NCBI RefSeq assembly: GCF_002831565.1
Contig: NZ_CP025096.1
Span: 5,571,014-5,635,013 of the forward strand
Direction: 5' to 3'
Origin: Spirosoma pollinicola
GTDB lineage: Bacteria; Bacteroidota; Bacteroidia; Cytophagales; Spirosomataceae
DNA: 64,000 nt
Below the pieces are notes generated by a model. The model made no database searches. It saw nothing but the letters and a program-made list of their open reading frames with translations, and was not told the origin of the DNA. Shown one piece after another: positions 8,851-17,543 of this stretch. The translations under genes and the position numbers were made by a program. Position 1 is the stretch's first letter, and every line of letters starts with the position of its first letter.

Positions 8851-9412
8851 TTACAGCTAACGACTCATACAGGGCTAAGCCCTTTTGTGTCAGCAAACCG
8901 CGAACGAAGTGATGCTTGAACGCAGTTTCTGCGCCTTCGAATGGAACTTCCAGTTGGCTTTCTTCGGCCCATAACCAGGCCAGAGCCGTTTCGTCCAGAT
9001 CGTTTCGATACAATCCCTGCTCAATACCTTCCCGAAAATTCGTTACCAGAATTATGTTGATATATGTTGCCCGAAAAGTCTGAAACATACGCCAGACGGT
9101 TGGATAATGACGTTCAATATCACGCAGCATATTCGGGTTCGTCGTCTGTCGATAGCGAATCAAACGATCCCATATAAGTAAGGCGCTTACGATAGGATTT
9201 GCCGTTTGAGCATGAATGGCGTTGGCTTCGCGCAAGTTTTCGTCCAGTTGCGTTTCCAAAACCTGCCTCACAAGGGCTTCCTTATCCACAAAATGTTGAT
9301 AGAGTGTCTTTTTGGAAATACCCAATTGATTGGCAACATCTTCCAGACGCACCGTTCGCACGCCCAACTGATTAAATAAATGCCCTGCCTCAGTAATAAT
9401 TCGTTCTTTCAC
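8828..9412 (-). CDS. TetR/AcrR-family transcriptional regulator
   Basis: 194-residue TetR regulator. The N-terminal HTH is clear (LEDVANQLGISKKTLYQHF, residues about 23-41), followed by KEALVRQVLE and an all-helical ligand domain without recognisable family signature. It is convergent with the RND pump gene, sharing a terminator, and lies downstream of the ferritin-like genes on the same strand but behind a terminator. An inverted repeat directly upstream (9419-9475) is a plausible autoregulatory operator. Whether it also controls the pump is unknown, since MarR sites already cover that promoter. Confidence 0.9.
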   Translation of the reverse strand: MKERIITEAGHLFNQLGVRTVRLEDVANQLGISKKTLYQHFVDKEALVRQVLETQLDENLREANAIHAQTANPIVSALLIWDRLIRYRQTTNPNMLRDIERHYPTVWRMFQTFRATYINIILVTNFREGIEQGLYRNDLDETALAWLWAEESQLEVPFEGAETAFKHHFVRGLLTQKGLALYESLAVKQTGTTN

Positions 9413-9418
9413 GTCGCT

Positions 9419-9475
9419 AATCAGTACTAGTCTTTCTATAAAAGCAGACTCGATTTCCCTTTACTAGTCCTGATT
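9419..9475. promoter_or_regulatory. Inverted repeat upstream of tetR, candidate operator
   Basis: AATCAGTACTAGT at 9419-9431 and ACTAGTCCTGATT at 9463-9475 are complementary at 12 of 13 positions, with ACTAGT itself palindromic in both arms. The pair ends 7 bp before the tetR start codon. TetR proteins commonly bind palindromes in their own promoter. The 31-bp separation would mean two sites rather than one. Confidence 0.5.
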
Positions 9476-9527
9476 CTTCTTTGTTCAGATTGGCATGAAC
9501 AAAGTTGACGTATAATGCAAAAAACAA

Positions 9528-9560
9528 GCCACTGGCATATCAGTATGATATACCAGTGGC
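9528..9560 (-). terminator. Terminator downstream of ferritin-like operon
   Basis: 9528-9542 pairs with 9546-9560 with one mismatch, leaving a 3-nt loop. On the minus strand the stem is followed by TTGTTTTTTG, the form of an intrinsic terminator. It lies 22 bp after the stop of the ferritin-like gene and before tetR on the same strand. Confidence 0.8.
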
Positions 9561-9581
9561 TCACTACCAATGCATTCTTAG

Positions 9582-10391
9582 TTAGTTCGGTGTTTCGATA
9601 AACGGCATAACGATGGCCGTCACCTGCTCCTTCGTTAGTGGCTCATCGAACGCTTCAGTGATCCCTTCCAAAGGCACCTGCCCTGCCAGAAGGTCGGCCA
9701 GATTGATGCCTTTTTGTATAACATTGTCGTCACCCGCATATACACCGGCAGCAACCTGGGGTAATCCCGATGGACTCGCCAGGGGTATCCAGCCTTTCTG
9801 ACCACGCAGGTAGCGAACTCGGGCAGCATGGGTTGCTTCTGTAGCATGGATACGCAAGGCCGTTTCCAAAATTGGTTTGGCGTTCATCAGGTTAGGAGCC
9901 TGACCTTTGTAAGCGCGAACGCCTGTGTCTTCAAACGCCTGCGAAACTGCGGCAAATGTTTGAAAATTAGTAAACGTATCAGGAAAAGCACCTTTAGCGG
10001 AGAAATCAAACGCTGGTTTTTGAATAGCCTTTGATCCCAATACCATCTTCAGCAGTTTGACATGCAGCTCCTCATGGCGCCGGATGTATTCAAATGCTGG
10101 TTTGTCCTGATCAGGAATCAGACCGGGTACGTTGGTACCAATTTCATAGAAATCGGATTCGAGGTGTTCCAGCAGCAAGGCGAAGTTCAATACATCGACA
10201 ACATTTTGGGGTAAGTCGCTGCTTTGACCATAAGCTTTCGTCAAGGCCGATGCCATAATAGCGGGGGCCGCTACGGCTACCGTTTTGCGGGACAACGTAC
10301 TAAACAAACCTCGCCGTGACACGTGATCGAGCCGATCAAAGAATTCGCTGTCAACCTTTTCGAGTTCAGTAAAAATAGATTGGAGATTCAT
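9582..10391 (-). CDS. Ferritin-like domain protein, exported (copy 2 of operon)
   Basis: 269 residues, ferritin-like four-helix family (PF13668 type). After a cytoplasmic N-terminus comes a twin-arginine-like export signal (SRRGLFSTLSRKTVAVAAPA). The helices carry acid/His pairs expected for a di-metal site: LLEHLESDFYE, YIRRHEELHVKLLK and HATEATHAARVR. It follows a paralogue by 15 bp, so the two are cotranscribed. The role of this exported family is poorly defined; iron or oxidative-stress functions are assumed from the fold. The stretch LPQNVVDVLNFALLLEHLE aligns well with the paralogue's GDLGILNYAFVLEQIE. Confidence 0.85.
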   Translation of the reverse strand: MNLQSIFTELEKVDSEFFDRLDHVSRRGLFSTLSRKTVAVAAPAIMASALTKAYGQSSDLPQNVVDVLNFALLLEHLESDFYEIGTNVPGLIPDQDKPAFEYIRRHEELHVKLLKMVLGSKAIQKPAFDFSAKGAFPDTFTNFQTFAAVSQAFEDTGVRAYKGQAPNLMNAKPILETALRIHATEATHAARVRYLRGQKGWIPLASPSGLPQVAAGVYAGDDNVIQKGINLADLLAGQVPLEGITEAFDEPLTKEQVTAIVMPFIETPN

Positions 10392-10406
10392 AATCGTTGA
10401 AAAGGG

Positions 10407-11126
10407 TTAGGCGACAGCTGTCGGCAGGTTATGGGCATCAATTGTTTCACGGACGTATTTTTGCGCTTTGGGCAGCACTTCCATTGGCTCAAGCTTGATA
10501 AACAAGCCCTCTATCACGATGTTATCGCCCGAAAACGCAGTCTGGTTCATATACTCCATTTCGCGAATGATCGAGACGTGTCGCGCTTCGACCGATACTA
10601 TTTTACCGGCTACCGCCAGGTTCTCGGGATCGGTTAAATACTTCCCTCCGCCATTATAAGCCGCTGTACCAATTTCGGCAAACATGCGTGCAGCTTCCAT
10701 TACATTGGTACGCTGGCGGAAGTTGATGTCGCTAAAATCAAGTGTTAAATCCGGGATGCCAGCGCTGCCCAAAGCTGCCCGGTAGAAAGCCCGGTGCGTC
10801 ACCTCATGGTTGCGCAGATCCTGAAACAGCTGCATCTCCATCGCAGTCATGTTTTCGTAGGGATTGGCAAGCACTAACTCATAAAATCGAGACTCGATCT
10901 GCTCCAGCACAAAAGCATAGTTCAGAATGCCCAAATCCCCACCGGGAAGCGTAATCACATCGCCAGCGGCCCGGCCACCATTTGGGCTGACCTGCATATC
11001 GGCGGTAGAACAAGCGGTGAGTAGACCACCGGTAACGGCTGCGGCTCCAACCGTTCGCAAAAATGACCGCCGTTGAGCATGCGCCACAGAGGAGGTTACC
11101 TGCGTAAATTTGTTAACGTTTTCCAT
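10407..11126 (-). CDS. Ferritin-like domain lipoprotein, Tat signal (copy 1 of operon)
   Basis: 239 residues with a strong twin-arginine signal (RRSFLRTVGAAAVTGG) ending in a lipobox (LLTAC), so an exported lipoprotein. The ferritin-like domain (PF13668 type) shows ILNYAFVLEQIESRFYE, LRNHEVTHRAFYRAALG and VSVEARHVSIIREME as candidate metal-ligand helices. It is first in a two-gene operon with a homologous protein. A histidine kinase gene lies 90 bp upstream on the same strand. Confidence 0.87.
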   Translation of the reverse strand: MENVNKFTQVTSSVAHAQRRSFLRTVGAAAVTGGLLTACSTADMQVSPNGGRAAGDVITLPGGDLGILNYAFVLEQIESRFYELVLANPYENMTAMEMQLFQDLRNHEVTHRAFYRAALGSAGIPDLTLDFSDINFRQRTNVMEAARMFAEIGTAAYNGGGKYLTDPENLAVAGKIVSVEARHVSIIREMEYMNQTAFSGDNIVIEGLFIKLEPMEVLPKAQKYVRETIDAHNLPTAVA

Positions 11127-11216
11127 TGAGTAAATAAAAAATAGAGCTACAAAAACTTAACTCAGGTAAGACTATTTACCGAAAAAGTAGTTCTATTTAG
11201 TGAGAGTATGGACCTC

Positions 11217-12497
11217 TCAAGTAGGAAACCGAATGCGGAAGAGTGTACCCCGGCCAGGCTGGCTCTCAATTTCCAGTTCAGCACTCAATAGGTCACACAG
11301 CCGCTTGACGATCTGCAAACCAACGCCCTCCCTCTGACCAGACTGCCCCGCCTGTTTTATTAAGACCGGACCTGGTGGTACCTCCTGTGTGTTTTGAGGA
11401 ACAGGAATGGGGGGTTCTGTCTGATCCATTCCTGTTGACGCGTTAGCATCCAGAATAGGTTTAAGCTGCTTGGCTAAAAGCTTGCTTAGCGCGTTAGGCA
11501 AACCTGGGCCTGAATCCTGAATACTCACAACCCAACGCATATCGCCCTGCTGTGACCAGGACACCGATATAAAGCCACTTTCTGTATACGTCAGTGCGTT
11601 GAGCATTAGATTTTGTACAATCCGCTGAAGCTTAACTCTATCGGTTTCAACGAGCAGCGCATCGGGGCCAGTTGCCTGAAGGGTAAGGTTCTGCTGAGCT
11701 GCTATTTGCTGAGCACTGGCAACAATTTCATTTAGCAACGCACTGGCATCAAGTGACTCCATTCGGACAATTTCCTCACCAGCCTCCAGTCGTGCCAATT
11801 CTATCAGACTATCCAGCATTGACTGCACGCTCGTCAGGTTTCGATTTAGCATGTCAAGATACTGTTCACGTTCTTTGTCGCTAAGCCCTTCTGCCTTGAG
11901 CAGATAAGCGGCACTGTTGATAATACCGAAGCTGCCCCGCAAATCGTGCGAAGATGTCCGTAATATATCACCCCGCTGACGAGACAGTTCATCCATTTGA
12001 TCGACGGCCTGCTGCAACGCAGCCACCCGATTAGCAGCCTCCAGCCGTTGTAGTTCATCGTATTTTTCTACACTGCCGTAGGTTGTTTCACTCATAACCT
12101 GAACGATCTGCTGCTGCACCTGCAGAAGTGCTTTGGTATCCAGCTGCGGAAATAACTCAAGATAGCTCTGAAGCTCCCCCATCAGTATTTGTGTCAGGTA
12201 GTTCAACTCCCGTATCGTTTCGGGCAAAGCGAGTGACTTCTGCCAGCGGTGCAAGCCATGTGATATGGCTGTTACCCTCAGATCAGCCTCCGGTTGTTGA
12301 TTTAACAGGCGCTGTTCCAGAATATCCAGAATGATCGGCAACAGGTCGTTAAACTCTTCGCGACTCAGGATAGAAACTTTGGCCAGTGCGGGGTCCTGTT
12401 CACATGTCATACGCCAGTTGTGCAGAATTGCTTCCCGTCTTGCAAATAAATAAGCAACCAGTTCAGTCATCGGAGTAGTTACGTGGGGAGCATCCAT
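11217..12497 (-). CDS. Soluble sensor histidine kinase with RsbRD-like N-terminal domain
   Basis: 426 residues, no membrane segment. The N-terminal helical region (REAILHNWRMTCEQDPALAK, then ILDILEQRL) resembles the RsbRD N-terminal domain, followed by a coiled coil, then HisKA with the phospho-acceptor His184 (RTSSHDLRGSFG), and HATPase_c with the N box (LMLNALTYTESG), G1 box (DSGPGLP) and G2 box (GVGLQIVKRL). About 55 residues rich in Pro and Gln separate the G1 and G2 boxes, longer than the usual ATP lid. No response regulator gene is adjacent, so its partner is elsewhere. Confidence 0.88.
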   Translation of the reverse strand: MDAPHVTTPMTELVAYLFARREAILHNWRMTCEQDPALAKVSILSREEFNDLLPIILDILEQRLLNQQPEADLRVTAISHGLHRWQKSLALPETIRELNYLTQILMGELQSYLELFPQLDTKALLQVQQQIVQVMSETTYGSVEKYDELQRLEAANRVAALQQAVDQMDELSRQRGDILRTSSHDLRGSFGIINSAAYLLKAEGLSDKEREQYLDMLNRNLTSVQSMLDSLIELARLEAGEEIVRMESLDASALLNEIVASAQQIAAQQNLTLQATGPDALLVETDRVKLQRIVQNLMLNALTYTESGFISVSWSQQGDMRWVVSIQDSGPGLPNALSKLLAKQLKPILDANASTGMDQTEPPIPVPQNTQEVPPGPVLIKQAGQSGQREGVGLQIVKRLCDLLSAELEIESQPGRGTLFRIRFPT

Positions 12498-13324
12498 AAG
12501 TAATACGGTTTAAAGACGACACCCATCCAATGATATAGCTCGCTACAAATGTGCGAAATTGCTATGACGCGATTAACATGCCAACAGCCTGGATGGTCCT
12601 CTTACCAGATAAACCGCTTGGGTCGGCAAAGGTTATTATCGATAGCCATACGCTATTGTCAAATAGGCCTCCTGCCCATTGACTAATATACAGAACAGGT
12701 TAGTCTATGAGCAGGAAGCCTGTTTGACAATCTTGATCAGCATACTCAATAGTCTCGTATTGTGTCAATTACTATGGCTTGGAGGAGCCTCTACAAGAGC
12801 CATCTAGCCGAACATGTAAGCAATTAAACTACTTCTATTGGAATACTTTTTTTTATATTTTACATCGACAAATTAAATGGACACTACTTGCTTAATAGTT
12901 GAGAGTGATTAGTCCTCGAATCACTGCTGGATAGAATAAGTATATTTATCAAATTATTTTGTATAGTAGCATTAAAACAACAAATAAACATTTCGGAAAT
13001 TATTAATTATTAAATGGCTCAAATTCATAAAAAAGTTGATCAAAGCATCGTTCGCGACAAACATAAAACTGTATCAAAATAGATACTAAATCAACGGAAT
13101 AACACAACTTCTTTCCTTGATTCAGTACTCATTTTGATACTACAGAATCTTAAAAAACGTTAAAAAAAATAATCAGATTTTTACCAATGTAATTTTAATG
13201 TAATTTTTTTCTGAATCGATATTAAAATTGCAATAAAACAACAGAGTTCAATAATTGTTTATTATCTGATTCGGAAAGGAATTTCCTCTTTTTGTAAGTT
13301 ATTTTCAACTCAACGTAGAATCTT
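12498..13324. other. 827-bp AT-rich intergenic region
   Basis: No convincing open reading frame. The part from about 12820 to 13324 is conspicuously AT-rich compared with the flanking genes and contains repeated A/T runs. An imperfect inverted repeat is annotated separately at 12655-12731. The region separates the histidine kinase from an acyltransferase whose base composition is also AT-rich, which suggests the left border of an acquired segment. Confidence 0.6.
12655..12731. repeat. Imperfect long inverted repeat
   Basis: Bases 12655-12686 pair with 12700-12731 at 28 of 32 positions with a 13-nt loop. It lies about 160 bp upstream of the histidine kinase start and within a non-coding stretch. 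It has no sequence relation to the other hairpins in the window that I can see. Confidence 0.8.
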
Positions 13325-14455
13325 TTGAAGACAGATACCCTACCACCAATCCAACCACAAGCCACCGGCAGATTCAAACCTAATTATTCTTTTGTCAATT
13401 GGATACGATTTGTTGCAATGGTCTCTATCGTTTATGAGCATTGCATGGATCTTCAAGTACCAGGTGACACCTCACACAGCACAAACGCCAATGGTCATTA
13501 CGTGACAAACGTCAGTCAGGCATTAGCGATGCCCTGGATAGTACAACCAATGAAATTTGGTACTCTTTGTTTCTTTATTATTTCTGGTTACTTGTTAGGC
13601 AAGCATCTATTGCTTCAGAGTTCACCCTGGACATATTATAAACGTAGGCTTCAAGTGGTCGGCATCCCCTTTATTATCGCATTGGGGTTATTTATGTCAA
13701 AACACCTAGGTGTGTTTGGTCTGTTAATTGGTAGATATGATATATCGATGTTAACGCCAGAATTTTTGAAATTAAAAATATCGGTAATCCTGTTCAACTC
13801 AGCCTACTGGTTTGTATTTAATTTTCTAATTGTGCTGGGTTTGTTTCTGGTATTTTGGCGCCACTCATATAAGCCAATCTTCGGCTGGATCACGGGAGCT
13901 ATTGCCGTATTTTACGGCATAAATATTTATTTCGGCTGGGTCGAACAGCGACACAATCTGGTTATAGCACCTTATCTTTTTTACTTATGGCTGGGTGTTT
14001 GGTTATCACGCCGACAGGATGTACTAGATTATCTGCAACGACTACCGAATCGCTGGCTAATAGGTGCTGTTCTCCTCTCCCTAGGTTTAGCCATATCTGA
14101 AAGCCGTTATTTATGGTCACCAGACACTATTAGCCCCTTTAATTCATTACGACTCTCGAATCAGCTATTTTCTGTCCTGGTGTTTGTGCTCCTCTTACGA
14201 AATGATTTCTCAAATCGGTTAACCTGGATCAACCCCCGAACCGAATCATTCGGCATATATCTGTATCACTTATACTTTGTACAGATAGCTAACGCAATCT
14301 TTATCTCATTAAATATTCTGACCTATTCTGTTAATCTTTCCGGCTTGCAATTAGCTGCCGTGACATTAATTAGATTTTTTGTTATTTATAGTTCTACGCT
14401 ATTATTTGTTAAACTGATTAACAAAACCCGATTTAAGTGGCTATTCGGCAACTAA
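13325..14455 (+). CDS. Acyltransferase family 3 membrane protein (OafA-like)
   Basis: 376-residue polytopic inner-membrane protein of the acyltransferase-3 family, which moves acetyl or other acyl groups onto surface sugars. The family N-terminal motif (NWIRFVAMVSIVYEHC, with the catalytic-type His) and about ten hydrophobic helices are present. The start is a TTG at 13325: an in-frame stop lies at 13316 and the next Met (MVSIVYEHC) would cut the first helix. Codon use is AT-rich relative to the flanking genes. Its stop codon directly abuts the stop of the convergent SGNH hydrolase, a possible acylation/deacylation pair. Confidence 0.85.
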   Translation: MKTDTLPPIQPQATGRFKPNYSFVNWIRFVAMVSIVYEHCMDLQVPGDTSHSTNANGHYVTNVSQALAMPWIVQPMKFGTLCFFIISGYLLGKHLLLQSSPWTYYKRRLQVVGIPFIIALGLFMSKHLGVFGLLIGRYDISMLTPEFLKLKISVILFNSAYWFVFNFLIVLGLFLVFWRHSYKPIFGWITGAIAVFYGINIYFGWVEQRHNLVIAPYLFYLWLGVWLSRRQDVLDYLQRLPNRWLIGAVLLSLGLAISESRYLWSPDTISPFNSLRLSNQLFSVLVFVLLLRNDFSNRLTWINPRTESFGIYLYHLYFVQIANAIFISLNILTYSVNLSGLQLAAVTLIRFFVIYSSTLLFVKLINKTRFKWLFGN

Positions 14456-15160
14456 TTAAAGTTGCTCGAGTGCAGTCCGAACTTGATCGAAGAGAATTTT
14501 GTGCCCATCATCATTTGGATGAATACCATCAGACGATAGTAACTCCGATCTAAATAGATTAGTAGAATCGGCGACAGGATTAAAAAAATTGATGGCATAC
14601 TTTCCGTAAGTATTAATAATACGGTCTCGCTGTTCCATATATTTAGCTGTTGCTGCTGAACTAATTTTACGAGGGTGAGAAGTCGTGATGTAGATTTGCT
14701 TGACGCCTTTTGCCATAGCTAAGTCCCGAACAGTTTTTAGGTTACTCATGAGTTCATCCACACGGTAGCCGCCACTTACATCATTTGTGGTCATGCTAAT
14801 AATTAAAATGGTTGGATTCTTTTCCAGCGCAGCTGTAATGTTACGAGTTGTATCTACAGCCGGACGGTTGGCTACTTGAGTTGCGTTAGTAGGCAGAATA
14901 TGGTAAGTTGTGTACCCTGGCTTTGCCAGATTGATTACCGGCATTTTTTTGGTATAATATGCCTTAAGTTGACCTGCCCAGGAAGAATTGTAAGTGGAAG
15001 CACCAAATCCCGACGCAGTCGACGATCCCAGAATAACAATCAATGGAACGTTACTCCTGGCCGGAGCTTCACTATCTGAGTTTGTTGGTTGAGGTTCTGC
15101 TAATTTGTTGCAGCTAGTGAATAATAAAGCAAACGCAATCAAACAATAGATATTCTTCAT
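14456..15160 (-). CDS. SGNH/GDSL-type esterase lipoprotein
   Basis: 234 residues from the ATG at 15160 (an upstream in-frame ATG at 15175 would lengthen the signal). The signal MKNIYCLIAFALLFTSC ends in a lipobox Cys. SGNH blocks are visible: block I VILGSSTASGFG (Ser nucleophile), block III TNDVSGG and block V DGIHPNDDGH with the Asp-His pair. Predicted substrate is an acyl ester on carbohydrate or lipid. It is convergent with the acyltransferase gene with zero bases between the stop codons. Confidence 0.87.
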   Translation of the reverse strand: MKNIYCLIAFALLFTSCNKLAEPQPTNSDSEAPARSNVPLIVILGSSTASGFGASTYNSSWAGQLKAYYTKKMPVINLAKPGYTTYHILPTNATQVANRPAVDTTRNITAALEKNPTILIISMTTNDVSGGYRVDELMSNLKTVRDLAMAKGVKQIYITTSHPRKISSAATAKYMEQRDRIINTYGKYAINFFNPVADSTNLFRSELLSSDGIHPNDDGHKILFDQVRTALEQL

Positions 15161-15175
15161 CAAGTTAATTATCAA

Positions 15176-15531
15176 TGGCTATTAAAGGCCTAATTTTAGC
15201 AGATACAAAAATACAGATTGACCGTAATTATACGTAGTTAAATATACTCAATTCGGCAACCGCTCAGTAAATAATAAATTAATATATAGTTAACATTGGC
15301 CAGACGCAGTCGCGCTAGTATACAATTCTCAAAAAGTAAATCATTAAAAATAAATACTAGAATCAATGTAGTAATTAATATGTTTTGGCTTTGTCCGAAA
15401 CTCACTGATTGAAATGGTTAAGGCGCTATATCCGCAAACGATCCTGGTTAAGGTCATGTACGGATAGAACGCCCCTAAAAGAAGTTTATAAGCTCGTCCA
15501 ATCAACCACAAACGGATGAGACAAATGTCTA
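15176..15531. other. AT-rich intergenic region without gene
   Basis: About 360 bp between the SGNH gene and the end of the gamma-glutamyltransferase gene. A TATTTTTG -7-like box on the minus strand (15206-15213) could belong to the SGNH gene, but no -33 box at the right distance was seen. A 63-codon open frame here has no signal, no start context and no family resemblance. Confidence 0.5.
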
Positions 15532-17340
15532 TCAATAGCCTCGCGCCGTATTATCGGCCCTCGGGTCAGAGGCTCCTTCATAGGAACCATCAGGCCGAAT
15601 GAGTACACAATCCATGCGACCCAGGGTATTCGAAAGTTTTTCCAGAATATACCCCCGACTCTTCAACGCATCTATCGTTGCATCAGAGAAAGCGCCGTTC
15701 TCAAAAATCGTTTTATCAGGTAGCCACTGGTGGTGAAATTTAAGGGCGTTAACCGATTGCTGCATGGTCATGCCGTGTTCAATTACGTTCAGGACCGTCT
15801 GATATACCGATGTCATAATTGTTGACCCGCCCGGTGTACCCACCACCATAAACAGTTTGCCGTCTTTTTCCAGAATGGTGGGCGTCATAGACGAAAGCAT
15901 CCGTTTGTTTGGCGCAATGGCATTGGCTTGATTGCCAATCAAGCCATACATATTGGGCGCACCCGGCTTCACGCTGAAGTCGTCCATTTCGTTGTTCATA
16001 AAAAACCCAGCTCCACCAACCACGACACGGCTGCCATACCCCCCATTGAGTGTTGTGGTAATACTCACCGCATTTCCGGCCTTATCTACTACGGAGAAAT
16101 GGGTTGTTTCCAGACTTTCGTAACCCGGAATAGTCCCTCCTCGTACGGACCGGCTGTCGGTTGCTTTGGCCCAGGAGAAATCAGTCCAGCGGGTGCGCAG
16201 GTAGTCGGGGCTCATGAGTTGCGTGGCAGGAACTTTAACAAAGTCAGGATCACCCAGGAACTTGGCGCGGTCGGCATAGACCCGGCGTTCGGCTTCGATC
16301 ATAACCTGCACGGTGCTGTCACGATTCCAGCCCCAGCGACGCAGCGGGTATGGCTCTGTAAATCGCATCATTTGCACCAGGGCAACACCACCGCTCGAGG
16401 TGGGCGGCATAGTAATCACATTATAGTTTTTGTAGGTCGCCTGAATAGGATCGCGCCAGACAGAATGGTAGTTTTTCAGATCTTCCTCCGTAATCAGGCC
16501 CTTACCCCGCACCATTTCTTCGGCCAGCAAACGAGCCGTTTCGCCTTCGTAAAAGCCCGCCCGCCCCCGTGCCTGAATACGTTGCAGGGTTTTAGCCAGA
16601 TCACGTTGTATTAGCAAATCGCCCTTGTGCCAGGTTGTTGTATCGGTTGGGACGGCAGTTTTTAAAAAGTATGTCTTGTTAGGGTTAATGGTATTCAGGT
16701 CGGTCTTGATGCGGTTCAGTCCCGTTGCATCGCGCTCCGTCATGGCAAACCCTTTCTCGGCCAGATCAATGGCGGGCTGTACTACCTGTGCCCAGCTCAG
16801 TTTTCCGAATCGTTTATGCGCTTCGACCATGCCATCTACCGAACCCGGTACGCCACTGGCCAGATGCCCACTAATACTCAGGCCCTGACGAACATTGCCT
16901 GCTGAGTCGAGGTACATGTTCTGGGTAGCCTGACCAGGTGCTTTTTCGCGGTAATCGAGTGAATATGATTTACCTGCACTCTCGCGGTACACCATAAACC
17001 CCCCCCCGCCAATATTACCCGCTCCCGGATAGACAACGGCCAGCGCAAACTGCACGGCCACAGCCGCATCGACCGCATTACCCCCTGCTTTCAGAATATC
17101 GAGTCCAACCTGTGAAGCCTCCGGGTGGGCTGATGCCACCATACCATTTCGACCAGTAACGCCAACTCGATCGGAGAAGAACGGCTTAACCGTTGGGTCT
17201 TCGTCGCGGTATTGATAAACGCCCTGGCTTTCCTTTACCCTGGTATCGGCAGTCGACACGGTAGGCGATTGGGTTTTACAGGAAGCGACTGCTACAGCAA
17301 AAAGGAGCAGGAGCGAATAAGGAGCAACACGTTTGTTCAT
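15532..17340 (-). CDS. ggt: Gamma-glutamyltransferase / glutathione hydrolase precursor
   Basis: Periplasmic lipoprotein-type GGT, 602 residues from the ATG at 17340 (signal MNKRVAPYSLLLLFAVAVASC, lipobox Cys). The N-terminal nucleophile family hallmark is present: the autoprocessing Thr in SLETTHFSVVDKAG, the following TTTLNGGYGS, and the C-terminal SSMTPTILEKDGKLFMVVGT and PGGSTIM loops. The large-subunit part contains ASAHPEASQVGLDILKAGGN, as in the family. The enzyme cleaves gamma-glutamyl bonds of glutathione and related peptides. Its length is within the family range. It stands divergent to a MacB-like permease. Confidence 0.95.
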   Translation of the reverse strand: MNKRVAPYSLLLLFAVAVASCKTQSPTVSTADTRVKESQGVYQYRDEDPTVKPFFSDRVGVTGRNGMVASAHPEASQVGLDILKAGGNAVDAAVAVQFALAVVYPGAGNIGGGGFMVYRESAGKSYSLDYREKAPGQATQNMYLDSAGNVRQGLSISGHLASGVPGSVDGMVEAHKRFGKLSWAQVVQPAIDLAEKGFAMTERDATGLNRIKTDLNTINPNKTYFLKTAVPTDTTTWHKGDLLIQRDLAKTLQRIQARGRAGFYEGETARLLAEEMVRGKGLITEEDLKNYHSVWRDPIQATYKNYNVITMPPTSSGGVALVQMMRFTEPYPLRRWGWNRDSTVQVMIEAERRVYADRAKFLGDPDFVKVPATQLMSPDYLRTRWTDFSWAKATDSRSVRGGTIPGYESLETTHFSVVDKAGNAVSITTTLNGGYGSRVVVGGAGFFMNNEMDDFSVKPGAPNMYGLIGNQANAIAPNKRMLSSMTPTILEKDGKLFMVVGTPGGSTIMTSVYQTVLNVIEHGMTMQQSVNALKFHHQWLPDKTIFENGAFSDATIDALKSRGYILEKLSNTLGRMDCVLIRPDGSYEGASDPRADNTARGY

Positions 17341-17506
17341 AGAGAGATTCTTATTGCGGTTGTAATTCGGCAATTTACGAAAATAGTTATCCAGCCAATA
17401 CCCCGATCAGCCACTTATCCGCCTGAACGTGATACTTGTCCGAAATGGTTTGGCGATAAAGACCCTATGTCGTACTTTCAGTGGATTGAGTCGTATTACG
17501 ATAACG

Positions 17507-17536
17507 CTCTTTCGCTCGTTCACTCTTTCGCTCGTT
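17507..17536. repeat. 14-bp tandem direct repeat
   Basis: CTCTTTCGCTCGTT occurs at 17507-17520 and again at 17523-17536, separated by CA. It sits 8 bp before the GTG start of the ABC permease gene, within a short in-frame peptide (17467-17538) that ends just upstream. Confidence 0.7.
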
Positions 17537-17543
17537 AACATAG

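Noticed and set aside
15344..15535. 63-codon minus-strand frame between the SGNH and gamma-glutamyltransferase genes
   Set aside because: No start support or family; AT-rich sequence that would keep frames open by chance.
15928..16614. 228-codon open frame antisense to the gamma-glutamyltransferase gene
   Set aside because: A shadow of the conserved gene; no signal, domain or start support.
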